Below are positions 32,201 through 43,224 of a stretch of DNA of 64,000 nt, piece after piece; the stretch's first letter is position 1, and the number at the start of each line of letters is the position of its first letter. Origin of the DNA: Turritopsis dohrnii. Its lineage: Eukaryota; Cnidaria; Hydrozoa; Anthoathecata; Oceaniidae. The DNA lies in the NCBI GenBank assembly GCA_027922465.2, contig BQMF02000067.1, positions 893,001 to 957,000 of the forward strand, written 5' to 3'. The translations under genes and the position numbers were made by a program. The notes beneath the pieces are model-generated. The model worked only from the letters and a program-made list of their open reading frames with translations, was not told the origin of the DNA and made no database searches.

Positions 32201-33660
32201 TCCATTCCATCGCTAAATATTTCACACAGACTTTCTGTGAGGAATTTGCAACTGATTCTGTATGATTTTCAAAATGGCGCATTTTTGGCAGGAAAAATAA
32301 ATTTAGCCCACATTGACGAATTTTGGTCATTCATGACACAATGAGTGTCAAATTCGAAATTGTCACCGTCTAATATAAAGCAGATGGCCCTTATACTTTT
32401 GGAGAACGAACGTTTCAAATGATATTGACAAAAATTTTGGAAACCGGAAATAGTCCGCCATTTTGAAAGAGCCTCAGCATGACCATACCGGATGAGGTTA
32501 GCTACCATTTGTCGCAATATCAGGCACATAGCATTCTTAGTTTTGCAGAATGAGCGTTTAAAACATTAATGTCAAAATTTCAAAAACGGTCAAATAAGCT
32601 ACCATTTTGAATGAAACTTGGTGCAGATGGACCTAACAATGTCAGCATGCTATGGAGGTAATATAAAGTACATAGCCCTTTTACTTTTTGAGAACGAACG
32701 TACTGAAGGGAATTAAATATTATTGCCAAAAATTTGTAAAACCAGAAGTAGGCTACCATTTTGAACCAAACTTGGTGTGAGCATACTTAGTCATATTGGC
32801 AATCTGTGAATGTCATATGAACCACGTAGCTTTTATACTTTTTGAGAACGAACGTTGCAAATGATATTTTCAAAAATTTTGAAAACCGGAAATAGTCCGC
32901 CATTTTGAAAGACCCTCGGTCTGGGCTTTATGATGTGAGCTACCAATTGTCACAATATCAGGCACATGGCCTTCTGCGTTTTTGAGAAATTTGGTGAGTA
33001 AGGGTTTGACCCAAATTGAACAATTTTTCAGTTTTTTCGCCATAACTAACTTAACTTTCCATTCCATCGCTAAATATTTCACACAGACTTTCTGTGAGGA
33101 ATTTGCAACTGATTCTGTATGATTTTCAAAATGGCGCATTTTTGGCAGGAAAAATAAATTTAGCCCACATTGACGAATTTTGGTCATTCATGACACAATG
33201 AGTGTCAAATTCGAAATTGTCACCGTCTAATATAAAGCAGATGGCCCTTATACTTTTGGAGAACGAACGTTTCAAATGATATTGACAAAAATTTTGGAAA
33301 CCGGAAATAGTCCGCCATTTTGAAAGAGCCTCAGCGTGACCATACCGGATGAGGTTAGCTACCATTTGTCGCAATATCAGGCACATAGCATTCTTAGTTT
33401 TGCAGAATGAGCGTTTAAAACATTAATGTCAACATTTCAAAAACGGTCAAATAAGCTACCATTTTGAATGAAACTTGGTGCAGATGGACCTAACAATGTC
33501 AGCATGCTATGGAGGTAATATAAAGTACATAACCCTTTTACTTTTTGAGAACGAACGTACTGAAGGAAATTAAATATTATTGCCAAAAATTTTTAAAACC
33601 GGAAGTAGGCTACCATTTTGAACCAAACTTGGTGCGAGCATACTTAGTCATGTCCCTCTA
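29247..33660. repeat. Satellite-like non-coding block
   Basis: 4.4 kb without credible genes, built from duplicated units at several scales. A ~200 bp block with TTACATCAGAACGAGGCTGG occurs at 30424 and 30912 (offset ~489). A ~245 bp unit beginning CACAGACTTTCTGTG repeats at about 31490, 31735, 31980 and 32227. A 658 bp block is duplicated at offset 857 (32137-32794 and 32994-33651) with only scattered differences. It begins beside the telomere-like tract. The long frames inside are shared only because the DNA is duplicated, and show no protein-like features. Confidence 0.7.
30157..30244. repeat. Perfect-like hairpin, 40 bp arms
   Basis: Arms 30157-30196 and 30205-30244 are complementary at 38 of 40 positions around an 8 nt loop. 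The outer end reads GGTTAATTACAGTCTC. It could be a very short MITE or a recombination product; no coding context. Confidence 0.9.
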
Positions 33661-34010
33661 ACACAGAGGTTTTTTATCCAGGATGCTTCTGCATTACTAA
33701 CGATAGTGTGGATTAAGTAAAGAATTTGTAAAATATATGAGATGTGAATTAATGTTAGAATTATTCCACATTCATAACTGTTTCTTTCTTTCTTGTTAAC
33801 CCCATCACTTAGAATTCATGGCTCCATATTACAAATCTTAGTTCCAGGAATCTCCTTAAGACGATTATCTTCTACCTTATCGGACAAAACTTAGTCGGAC
33901 AAAATTTTAGTCGACTAAAATTTTGGTCCTTTTCTAAAATTTCATAACTTACTTAAGTTTGGGAGGCAATTAAAAAAAATTCCATACTTTATTTACTTGA
34001 TAGTATAATT

Positions 34011-34193
34011 TTATTTTTCAATTTCAATGTCATATTCCTGATCAGTATAAAAATCTATTTTGATTCTTACATTGGTGTCAGGCGTTTCTTCTATTATTGC
34101 TGTCTTCTTTTTCTTTTGAACCACCTCGTTATCACTTTCATCGGAAGTTTCTGTTATTACCGATGTCCTTCTCTTTTCCCGTGGATTCCTCAT
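34011..34193 (-). pseudogene. Short basic/acidic frame in the TA-flanked element
   Basis: 60 codons on the minus strand, MRNPREKRRTSVITETSDES and a KKKK patch, then acidic residues to the stop. Nuclear-localisation-like composition; no domain recognised. It lies downstream of the exon at 34740-34984 on the same strand but in no demonstrable splice relation. Confidence 0.35.
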
Positions 34194-34739
34194 GACTTCA
34201 CTGCCATTCTTATCTGAAAATTCTAGCTTTTCAGAGTATTTTGTTCCTTCTTCGTGAGCTTTCTCCGGAAAAAAATAAAAATACCCTTCAAATGGGCAGT
34301 CTTACCTTGTTTTATCTCCTTATTCGTTATCAACCGTAAAATTATTATTTATTATCTCCAAAAGCCATGCAAATATGGGTTATTCGATGTATAGGTTGAT
34401 ACGAGGTTGTTGATTTGGCCTAAAACCATTATTAGACAATCTTGTAAATAGAAGAGATCGTTTGTTTTTATTGTTATTTTAAAAAGGCGACTGTAGAAGA
34501 ACATACGATGCTAATGAAGTCTTAAAAGTGCATTAAAATTATGCAGTTTATATAAAATCTAAAAAATTAGGTCATGTAAATAATAATATGTCCCATGAGG
34601 ACATACAAACAAAGCACTCAGCCAAAAAAACAATTGACAAAATAGCTAACCTTAACCCTAAAAAATGTAACACAATCTATTAATATATGGATTAAAAATA
34701 TAAATTGCATAAAATGGTACCAAAGTTATCTTTTTCACT

Positions 34740-34984
34740 TTAATAGGGTCTTATAAAAGCAACATCAACAGGAGGAATATAAGCAAACATACTTTCAAGA
34801 TCGTCCTTCTTTGCTTTTGGAATCAATCTATCAGCTTTCAAAACTTTTGCAAGCAGGATTTCCGGAGATGCTTTGGCAGATTTTCTTGGGATTTTCTTGA
34901 TTAGTTTAACCTGTTTGGAAGTATCGGTAAATTTTCCTTTATAGAAGACATGGTTTGGAATGAGAACTGCTAAGAAGACGAATT
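34740..34984 (-). pseudogene. Exon-like frame of unknown transposon protein
   Basis: After an ATTTTTTCAG acceptor the minus strand is open for 80 codons to TAA: EFVFLAVLIPNHVFYKGKF, then KLIKKIPRKSAKASPEILLA, KVLKADRLIPKAKKDDLESM, and AYIPPVDVAFIRPY at the end. It starts in the middle of a codon, as a spliced exon would. I do not recognise the family. Position inside a terminal-inverted-repeat element suggests a piece of its own gene. Confidence 0.4.
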
Positions 34985-35920
34985 CTGAAAAAAATGATTT
35001 GGACCAAATAATTAGTCGGACAAAATTTTAGTCACTTCCAGAAAATTTAGTCACTTTTGTCCGACTAAGTTTTGTCCGATAAGGTAAATAATACAACACT
35101 TTCGATTTCATCAGGCAATAATGACAGGCTTTTACAAACAAAACAAATACAAATACTAGTTCAAACAATGGTTCCAAAAAAACTACATTTCATGATGTGC
35201 TATTTACTTACTTTTTAAAACCACTCGTTTACCCGTGCAATAATACACTTAAAATGTAGAGAGAAAAAACTTCAACTTATTGTTAGCTTAACATGTTCGA
35301 TCAGAAGCGCATAACGATTAAAAGAAATTAAATCATTAAAAGAAAAGCAAAAAAATATTTTGCTTAATGACGCTATTTTTTTACCTATCGGTTTTTAAAA
35401 ATTGTGATTGCTCAAAAAAAAGTTCAGACAGTCAGGCAAGCGTTAGGGTACAACACTGGTGAACCAACCATGATGCCATGTTATGCAACTGCTGCTTTTT
35501 GTCCAAATTGTTTAATCAGTTAGTTTCTTTGTATTTAGTTGATGTATTGTTTTCAAAGCCAAGTCAACGATGGTCCTTGGAATAGAAAATTGACAATAGT
35601 AATAAAACAAAACGTTAACCCTATTGGGGTTCGATTTGGGTTGCAATGTGATTGTTTTGTACTGACTTCGCATAGAAAAAAGAAATACCTGAAGTGCATT
35701 TAATTTCGCAGTATCTAAGATTTCTTGTGTATTAAAATTTTCAAAAATCCAAAATCGCGAAATTTAATACACGCGAAAAGTTCTAAATTATCAAAATTCG
35801 CGAAAATTTTGACAACGAAAGGGAAGGGGTAATTTTATGGAGTAAACGATATCTAATCTATAATAATACGATCATTAGTCGTTCCAGCTTCATCCTCGAT
35901 GGTCTTTCCTTTGGTCGTTT

Positions 35921-36590
35921 TCACTTCTGCCTTTTTTGAATTAGGAAAATTTGGTTTATTAAAGAATGTTCTGATATCTCGAGCCCCACCAAGTTCTTGA
36001 TTATTTGTCTTTTTTGGGGGGCTTTTTTATGCAGCGCAGGATGGGGCAATACAGGTTCATGAGCAACAGGCACCATAAATGATCCAATTATTTCTTCATT
36101 TTTGGGTTCCGTGTAAAGCTCTCGTACAATCTTTTTGTATCTCTCTAAAAGCAAGTGACTTCTTACAGAGTACCCGGTAAGCTTGACCACAATTGGGAGA
36201 AAGAGAACGGCATCAAATTAGGTAAATCGAAACTTCCAACATTAGATCCATTTGATGATATCGACCCTTTGGTGGAAAACTAAGAAAAGTACAACCTAAC
36301 AGAAGCAATCTAAAACAACCAAGATTGTCTATCAGATGGATTATCATGTAACCCTTGCAGTTATAATGAAGAGAGTGATTATGAATAAGAAGGGGAAAAA
36401 TTCCCTGATCCAAGAAACATTTTTGAGGTTTTAGATGATGAAGAAGACGTTTCCTAAGACGTGTTCTAGCTAGTAAAGAGACAGAACCCAAATATGGTAA
36501 AACAATAAGAACATTCTTCTTAGGTACATCATAACTAAGTGTGTTGGGAGGTGGTGTGTGTATCTTATCAAGAAATTTCTTAACACACAC
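35921..36590 (-). pseudogene. Coding remnants, partly Penelope-like
   Basis: On the minus strand 36590-36450 reads FLDKIHTPPPNTLSYDVPKK then NVLIVLPYLGSVSLLARTR, which resembles the segment between RT and the GIY-YIG endonuclease of Penelope-like elements (KK-V-hhLPFLG). It goes out of frame afterwards. A second frame, 36190-35921 (GYSVRSHLLLERYKKIVREL and a PHPALHKKAPQKRQ patch), is unrecognised. They sit inside a terminal-inverted-repeat element, so a Penelope fragment may have been carried in. Confidence 0.35.
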
Positions 36591-36822
36591 GTCTATAAAA
36601 TTCTTAGGGTACCCATTCTTAACACTTCATTCAGCAGTAATATTTCATTCTTACTACTTGTAATTTGGAGAATGACAGTTCTCTACGAAAAAGTTTCCTA
36701 AGACATGTTCTAGCTAGTAAAGAGGCAGAACCCAAATATGGTAAAACAATAAGAACATTCTTCTTAGGTACATCATAACTAAGTGTGTTGGGAGGTGGTG
36801 TGTGTATCTTATCAAGAAGACT
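36450..36822. repeat. ~120 bp direct duplication
   Basis: The block CCTAAGACGTGTTCTAGCTA through TGTGTATCTTATCAAGAA occurs at 36452-36573 and again at 36700-36822 with very few differences, duplicating the Penelope-like coding segment. Confidence 0.85.
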
Positions 36823-37196
36823 TCTAATTTTTGAACTTTTTACCTTTCATTACTTGTTATTTTTATGACTTCTGAAAAAATTTTAAAGGTTTTACTAGTA
36901 CTTCTTTTAATGAACATATTGCGTTCCAAGCATAACCAGTGTGTTGTTACATGTTTCAACTCTTTTGAAAAAAATTGATTTTGGTTAAATTCGCGAAATT
37001 TAATACACAAAAAAATCTCATAGAATAAAAATCGCGAAATTTAATACACGTTATAAAAGGTGTTTTGAAAAAATTACGCGAATCGCAAAATTTGAGATAC
37101 CGCGAAATTAAATACACTTAAGATAATTCTCTCACAACTAAATCTACCATTTTGCGTGACAGACAAACAAACGGAGAATCAGCTATTAATATATAC

Positions 37197-37693
37197 CGGG
37201 TGAGTCAAAAAAAGTACCGTTGTTTCACAGAACGTATCTTTCGATTGACTAATTATGAAAGCTAATTATTTTTATTTCTGAATAGAGGAATCCTTTACCT
37301 ACATTTTGGTGTATCATTTGTCAAATTTGGTTGAGTAGAAAAAAAGTTATGGGCAAAAAATTGGAGGTGGTCCTTGTAAAAATTTTCGAAAAATGACCAA
37401 AAAAGCTGAACAAAACTTCTCAAAACTGGAAACTGGATACATACCCAAATTCTTTGTTGTAACGTGAGTTGTGGCATTTTTTACAAAACAGTCTTTATAA
37501 AAAACTTCATCAAGTAAAGTTTTAATAAAATTTTGAAAAAAGTTTGAACTTTTTACTTAATTTAAGCATTGGGAATAAAAAAAAAAAGTTTTAGCACATT
37601 GAAGCGTGTATGAGTTTCAATCCCATACGGTTTGCAATAAGAACAGAAAATCTTGTTTAGTATTGTTTAGTTGTTTTTTTTTGACTCACCCGA
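37197..37693. mobile_element. mariner-type MITE
   Basis: Terminal inverted repeat CCGGGTGAGTCAAAAAAAG at the left, mirrored at the right (TTTTTTTGACTCACCCGA), flanked by TA (37195-37196, 37694-37695). Removing it and one TA restores the first bases of the Helitron it sits in. It shares the CCGGGTG start with the intact mariner at 25-26.8 kb but differs beyond, so it is probably mobilised by a related, not identical, transposase. Non-coding. Confidence 0.85.
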
Positions 37694-37697
37694 TAGA

Positions 37698-38545
37698 TGA
37701 TGAGTTCGTTTTCAGTCAAGCACATTTGTAGGTGCTCGATTTCACTATTCAATATATCCTCAACATCATCCAGACTTTTTTCTGCTGTGTAGATTACAGT
37801 GTCATCTGCAAACATAATCAAACTGCATCGGAGTATTGAGTCTTCTATATTGTTGAAATACAGAAGGAACAACAAGGGTAACAAAATGGACCCTTGTGGC
37901 ACTCCACAGTATAACGGTTGAGGTTGTGATGTTCCACAATCATACTGAAGGACTTGTTTTCTGTTGAATAAGTAATGTACGAACAATGTTAACCTTGTTC
38001 TTGTCTTTATTACCATATGGAGTCAGCTTGCTCAATAAAACAGGGTGTCCTAGGGTGTCAAAAGCCTTGACAGGTCTATGAATAGTGTCCCAACAATGTT
38101 TCCTTTATCAATTCCACGCCAAATATTGTCAAGGAACAATGTGGTGGCTAGCTCAGTACTCCGTTTTGCTCTGTATCCAAATTGTTTGTTGGACAGCAAA
38201 CCATGGCATTCTAAATATTCTATTAGCTGAGTGTGAACAACTCAGTACTTTTGATAGAATCGGCAACACCGATATGGGTCGATAATTAGCTGTGCTTGTG
38301 GTACTGCCTAATTTATGAATTGGGGTGATTTTTGCAGCTTTCCATTTTTCAGGGACTTGTCTCTAAAGAGACTTATCAGGTACGTTATTGGTTATGATAT
38401 AGCAGTGGAACTGTCTTTAAATACTCTGGCTGGTAACTTATACTGGTAACTGTTTTTATTGAGCCGCTTGAGATGAATTTGAAAATGGCTGTTGTTCTTA
38501 GGCGTGGTAAACTTGGTAGCTTCTTCTCCATAATTATATGCTAAT
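37698..38545 (-). pseudogene. LINE reverse transcriptase relic
   Basis: The minus strand holds RT blocks in several frames: ANYRPISVLPILSKVLS near 38260, then GVPQGSILLPLLFLLY and FADDTVIYTAEKSLDDVED (37800-37960), then ECLTENELI-type sequence cut off at the Helitron end at 37698. The catalytic FADD is kept but there are at least three frameshifts and stops. It resembles the RT at 22-24 kb. It is continuous with repeat R copy 2, which suggests that R and this RT belong to one element or one transposed segment. Confidence 0.65.
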
Positions 38546-38566
38546 ATCTTTTGAGCCATGTTTATT

Positions 38567-38596
38567 CTAGGAGGATAGATTTTTCTATCCTCCTAG
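38567..38596. mobile_element. 30 bp palindromic insertion with 7 bp duplication
   Basis: CTAGGAGGATAGA, a TTTT loop, then the exact inverse arm. It is flanked by GTTTATT on both sides (38560-38566, 38597-38603), where copy 1 of repeat R has a single GTTTATT (complement at about 4815). So this is an insertion with target duplication, the size of two joined terminal repeats and nothing else. Confidence 0.75.
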
Positions 38597-39099
38597 GTTT
38601 ATTCAACTTTGTGTTATATTTTGATCCACCTAACTGTTTTTATTTCCATACACAACACAAAACAAGACATAAAAGTCCATTGATGATGATAAAATCTTAT
38701 GTAAATGTTTATGTTTATGAGGTGTGTGCAGCAGCAGACACACACCACTATGCCCCATAAAGTTTTATTCATAATATAGGTCCTTTTAGATTTTAGATTT
38801 ATATATCCTTTCTGAATTCTTAATTGCAACCTTATTATTGTTCATGGGAAATGATTTGCATGTTTCGTATATGATAAACTTTATGCTGACCACAGGTTAG
38901 GGAGAATATGTGTGTGTACAGAAAAAAATAGCTTTGATATTTTCTATGTCTAAATCACTGAGACATCAAAACAGTATACAGTACATCACCATTCATAGAA
39001 TTTGTCTATTTAAAAGAGTACAATCGTAGTCACATTTTATGATCAAATTGGACTGCTTAACAACAAAAAATGTAAACAATATATATAGTATTTTATCCA

Positions 39100-39661
39100 T
39101 CTATATATACTAATCCGCAATCGTGCATCCCACTTTTATTTTAGAGAGTGTTTTGTTTTTTTAAAATTTACAGTCAAAATCTTCTTAATCGTGGTCATTT
39201 TTTCATTAGACCATTGACAATTGACAATTAGTATAATAGCACGCGGCGTGACGTCAGTTATTTTTATCGTATCACTGGGGAATCATTGCATTGCAACCCC
39301 AATCGAACGCGACGTTTTTGGGGAAATATCTCGAGAACCAATAGGGATAACTGACGTTTTTTAGGGTTGGTGGCACGGGTGATGGGGTGACGCAACATTT
39401 GGGCCTAAAATTTATTTGGTACTGCGGATATGACGTCATTAAAATCTTTGATCGACGATATCTCCGCAACGGTTGGTCGTAGCAAAACGATCCCATACAT
39501 TTTTTTGCTCAGTTTTTCAAGCTCTACAGCATGGGTACACTTTCCATTTCGAATTCGGTAATTAAAATTTTCGTCACGGGGTACACACACGGGAACGCGT
39601 CGTATTTCTGCAGATTCTTTTCGTAATTAAAGTCGTAAAAATCTTTTACGCGAGATACTAG
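39100..39661 (+). mobile_element. Helitron family B, full length
   Basis: 562 bp, from TCTATATATACTAATCCGC to the GTAAAAATCTTTTAC hairpin and GATACTAG. Flanks: A39099 and T39662. The paralogous repeat R copy at 4.3 kb shows the empty site (reverse complement TTTATCCA^TCATATAT) with no extra or missing base. Contains two TGACGTCA octamers (39249, 39431). Non-coding. Confidence 0.9.
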
Positions 39662-39972
39662 TCATATATATATTGTAAAATATTCTCTGATTTGGAATTC
39701 AATTAGTCAAATCCATAGTATTATTTAATACATGTGTCTGGGTGAAATTTTATGAATTCGAGAGAAGTAACTGAAGTTAAAATAGCTACAGCTTACAAAT
39801 TCTTTAATTGGATAAGATAATTAAAAGAAAACAACAATGAAGAGCAAAAGAAACAAATCAGTTAATTTGTTTTTGTGTAATTGTTATTACTTTACATAAT
39901 GCTACTTGAATTATTTCTAAAATTACCAGTTACGTAATTAATATAACTGTATATAATTATAATTACATAAAA

Positions 39973-41260
39973 TCTATATATTAATAGCCGATTCTCTGTC
40001 TGTTTGTTTGTTTGTTTGTTTGTAAGTCACGCAAAATGGTAGATTGAGTTGTGAGCGAAATTATTTATTTTTTTGTGTGCGACGTGAGTTCGAAGCAAAT
40101 CCATTGCAACCCCAATTGAACGTGACTTTTTTTGGCTGATGAACTAATGGGAATAACGTTTTGTTTTTACTATTATTGTTAGTTTTATATAAGGACTACG
40201 CTGACTACGTTAGCTTTGAAAACAATACATCAACTAAATACAAAGAAACTAACTGATTAAACAGTTTGGACAAAAAGCAGCAGTGGCAGAACTTGGCAGC
40301 ATGTTTGCCAGTGTATCCTAACGTATCTTTGCCTGACTGTCTGAGACGGGTAAACCCTTTTTTCGAGCAATCAAAATGTTTAAAAACCGATAGGTAAAAA
40401 AAGAGTATCATGAAACAAAATATTTTTTTGCTTTTCTTTTAATTTAATTTCTTTATTTAGTTGTTAAGCGCCTCTGATCGAACGTTTTTTTTATTTTCTT
40501 TATTCATTTAGCACGTGCATTTTTTCTCTCCTCCTGTGTGATCTTTTTAAGAAGAGAAACCATTTCCCCCTTACGTTTGATAGCACCCATGTTAGAGTGC
40601 GTAACTTTTTTTTAAAACAAAAGCTAATAAAAAGTTGAAGTTTTCTCTCTCTACGTTTTGAGTGTATTGTTACACTGACAAAAGATTGGTTTTACCAGAG
40701 GTTGTGACTTCGAATCTGCTTCTGGTTAAACACAAGTTGTACGAGCCGTTTATAAGGAAATTTGACGTTTATTGATACAGTGACACAGAGCAGGTGGACA
40801 TGGGCGGCGAAAATTCAATACCGAACCGCGGCTATAAAAGTGAACGGAGAAGGAGAAGAAGGAAAATGCCGATTTTAACATATATTTCGTCCTACGGGGA
40901 AATATATAAAAACTAGCGAGTTTTGATTTCAAAGGAACGCAATTAATAATTCGAACGTGAAATCGAACGCCGTGACGTAATTTTTTCTTCTTTTTCTTCA
41001 CGTTGCCCTTACGTCGAGTTTCTCACGAACAAAAATTTTTGTTAACGTCATACGTAAGACTTAACGTCATTACATGAATGATGTTCACATGCTCATGTAA
41101 TGTTCACGTAAAAAAATTACGTAAGGTAAGAGAATGAATGAAATTTCGGCCTTACGTCAAAAAAATACGTGTATGTGAATGAAGGAAATTTGACGTTTAT
41201 TGATACAGTGATACAGAGCAGGTGGACATGAGCGGCGAGCGACGCCGCCTTGGCGGCTAG
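39973..41260 (+). mobile_element. Helitron family A, full length with extended 3' end
   Basis: 1288 bp, from TCTATATATTAATAGCCG to CCGCCTTGGCGGCTAG. Flanks A39972 and T41261; repeat R copy 1 gives the empty site ACATAAAA^TATATATA. Internally it contains an earlier 3' end that stops just before the hairpin (GGTGGACATGGGCGGCG at 40790-40806), about 370 bp of unrelated sequence, then a second complete 3' end. This looks like readthrough past a defective terminator with capture of flanking DNA. Confidence 0.85.
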
Positions 41261-42466
41261 TATATATAATTATGTTAAATACATAAACATGTATACACAA
41301 GCGAACGAAATAAAACACATAATTATGTTAAATAATTTTGTTAAATATATAATAATTTTGCTCAGTATCGTGAATGGGAAATTTATGCTCTTAATAATTT
41401 GTCTGTTGGTTTTACTATTTCAGGTGTATAAGGCATTATCAAGAGTAATTGATATCAATTTATGAATTGAGACAAATCACTATAGTCATGGAATATCTGG
41501 TACACTTGAAACAATGGAACTGCTGAACCAAGACAGGAGTAACAAATGTGACGTGTTAGGCATTTCCAGCATATGCGGTCAGGAAACATTGATTCAAATC
41601 GGTTACCGTTCATTTGAAAGGAATATGTGACCAATTCAAGGATGTTTTATGTATACAAATTGAGTTTTGTTGATTGACATTTAAATTTGCAACATAAAAC
41701 TGGATGTTGTTCGTTATATCTGCGATAAGTTACCTGAACATTTTGGCAAAGTTTAAAAGATATCTGTTATGTATTTCTTGTTGGTTTGACTTCCTAGTGT
41801 TTCTTTATGCATTCGAAAAAGCTATTTTTTTTATAATAGATCATTTTTATTCATGCTCTTTTTGCGTCTATGAATGTCAGAATTTTTTTGAATCTGTACT
41901 TATGCATAAAAGAACTGGAAATAATTGATTCATAAAGCATTTTGTTTTCCTTCTCTTTTCTATCTCCATCCAACATTCACAAAATCAAATCTTTAAATAC
42001 ACGTTATCAGACTATCAAACCCAACCTTGTTTTGATTTTTTATATTGTGACATTACTTGATATTAAGTTTTCACAACTGAAAATTGCTATGGGCTAATTT
42101 CTGAAAATTTTCATCAAATTACCACATCAAAACGAGGCAAGGGAGCGCAGTTTGGTATCTGGACATTTGAAGTAATAAGGTCTTTGAATTTCAATATAAC
42201 TAAATTGTACATTGCATTGATAGAATTCATTTCAAGAAAACTAACAAAAATTACTATTCTTTCAGTGGTGCTATTTTCTTTTCGCAGAGTGGTCTCCGTC
42301 CGGGATGTTTTAGGGTCAGGGTTAAGGGTTAGGATTATGGTTATTTTTTATCTCCATGATGAAGAGCGAACAGGTTTTGTTGAATGAATATCCGGCTTTC
42401 ACGCATTCCATATTTTCGCTAGCGAACGGGTGATTCCACGCACCCACTCCGCAAACCTTATATATT

Positions 42467-43114
42467 GATACAAGTTTGACAATGAATTTGACAGGGACTT
42501 TCTTTTCTTGCCTCTTATCAGGAGGTGACCATAGATTCCACTGTATATTGATCCGAAAAAAAGAAAATCCGCACTAATTAGAGGGAACACTAAATTAGAG
42601 TTTGTACGCTACTTCACGCTTAGATTATAGTAGCAACTGCCAGTTGCTTTGGTCACGGGGAAACCGCCGTTCCTTGTTCAAAATTTGATTGTGCCAGGGC
42701 TCGAAGGGTCTGATGTGCAATCTAGATATTGTTAATCAAATCTCCACTTTACTATCTGATACTGGTTGTGACCTTCGTTGTGTACGCAGTAGTTCTAAAC
42801 TTTATAGATCACAAAGAAATTTTGAAAACTGATCTGCAAACAAATGTTGGACGCAGGGCGGCAAAATTGCGAAAAAAGGACATTTCATGACCACAGTTTA
42901 TTCGCTGTGGTCGCACGAATGAGCGATCTGATTTTTCATTGGCCGACGCAATCTCATTCGCCTGGTAGTTCAAATTATTTGACCTACTGAGCAAATGAAC
43001 TGAAAACCGCCTTTTATACTAGGAGGAATAGGATGCTGCTGTTTCGCTTCTAGAAAAATGATGTAACTTTTTCTAATAGTCGTCATTGATTGGTTGATGT
43101 TTGTGCTGGAAGAA
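42467..43114. other. Gene-free spacer
   Basis: Between repeat R and the second Helitron array. No recognisable gene, repeat or inverted repeat of note. Confidence 0.4.
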
Positions 43115-43224
43115 TCTATATATTAATTGCTTTTGTGTGTGACGTGAGTTTAAAGCAAATACATTGCAACCCCAATCGAACGTGACTTTTTTTTGGCTGA
43201 TGAACTAATAGGAATAACGTTTTG

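Larger units (their letters stand above)
33875..35084. mobile_element. Inverted-repeat transposon with TA target site
   Basis: The terminal repeat CCTTATCGGACAAAACTTAG and the following TCGGACAAAA are present at both ends in inverted orientation, flanked by TA (33873-33874, 35085-35086). Subterminal TTTAGTC motifs repeat near both ends. 1.21 kb. TA flanks suggest a Tc1/mariner relative, but the coding remnants inside do not look like a Tc1/mariner transposase, so the family stays open. Confidence 0.8.
35688..37122. mobile_element. Inverted-repeat transposon, ATA duplication, family unknown
   Basis: Both ends carry AGTGTATTTAATTTCGCGGT (left copy with two changes), with additional GCGAAATTTAATACAC words clustered inside each end. 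It is flanked by ATA on both sides, and intact family A copies show a single ATA at this point. 1435 bp. The coding remnants inside do not clearly match a known DNA transposase. Confidence 0.75.
35220..37697 (-). mobile_element. Helitron family A carrying two nested insertions
   Basis: The minus-strand family A sequence runs from its 5' TCTATATATTA-type end at 37697 (with T37698 on the far side, i.e. A on its 5' flank) to about 35220, where the 3' terminus is lost. It is split by an ATA-flanked inverted-repeat element (35688-37122) and by a TA-flanked MITE that landed only 4 bp inside its 5' end (37197-37693). Confidence 0.75.
38545..42466 (-). repeat. Repeat R, copy 2 (inverted), with nested insertions
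   Basis: Reverse-complement counterpart of 2588-4845, collinear over its length but carrying three insertions absent from copy 1: a 30 bp palindrome (38567-38596), a Helitron B (39100-39661) and a Helitron A (39973-41260). The beginning (42466) reads, on the minus strand, AATATATAAGGTTTGCGGAG. About 170 bp near 2690-2860 of copy 1 is missing here. Confidence 0.75.

Noticed and set aside
32091..33386. Repeated ~80-105 codon frames in the satellite block
   Set aside because: Their conservation is explained by recent DNA duplication; composition and lack of homology do not support a protein.
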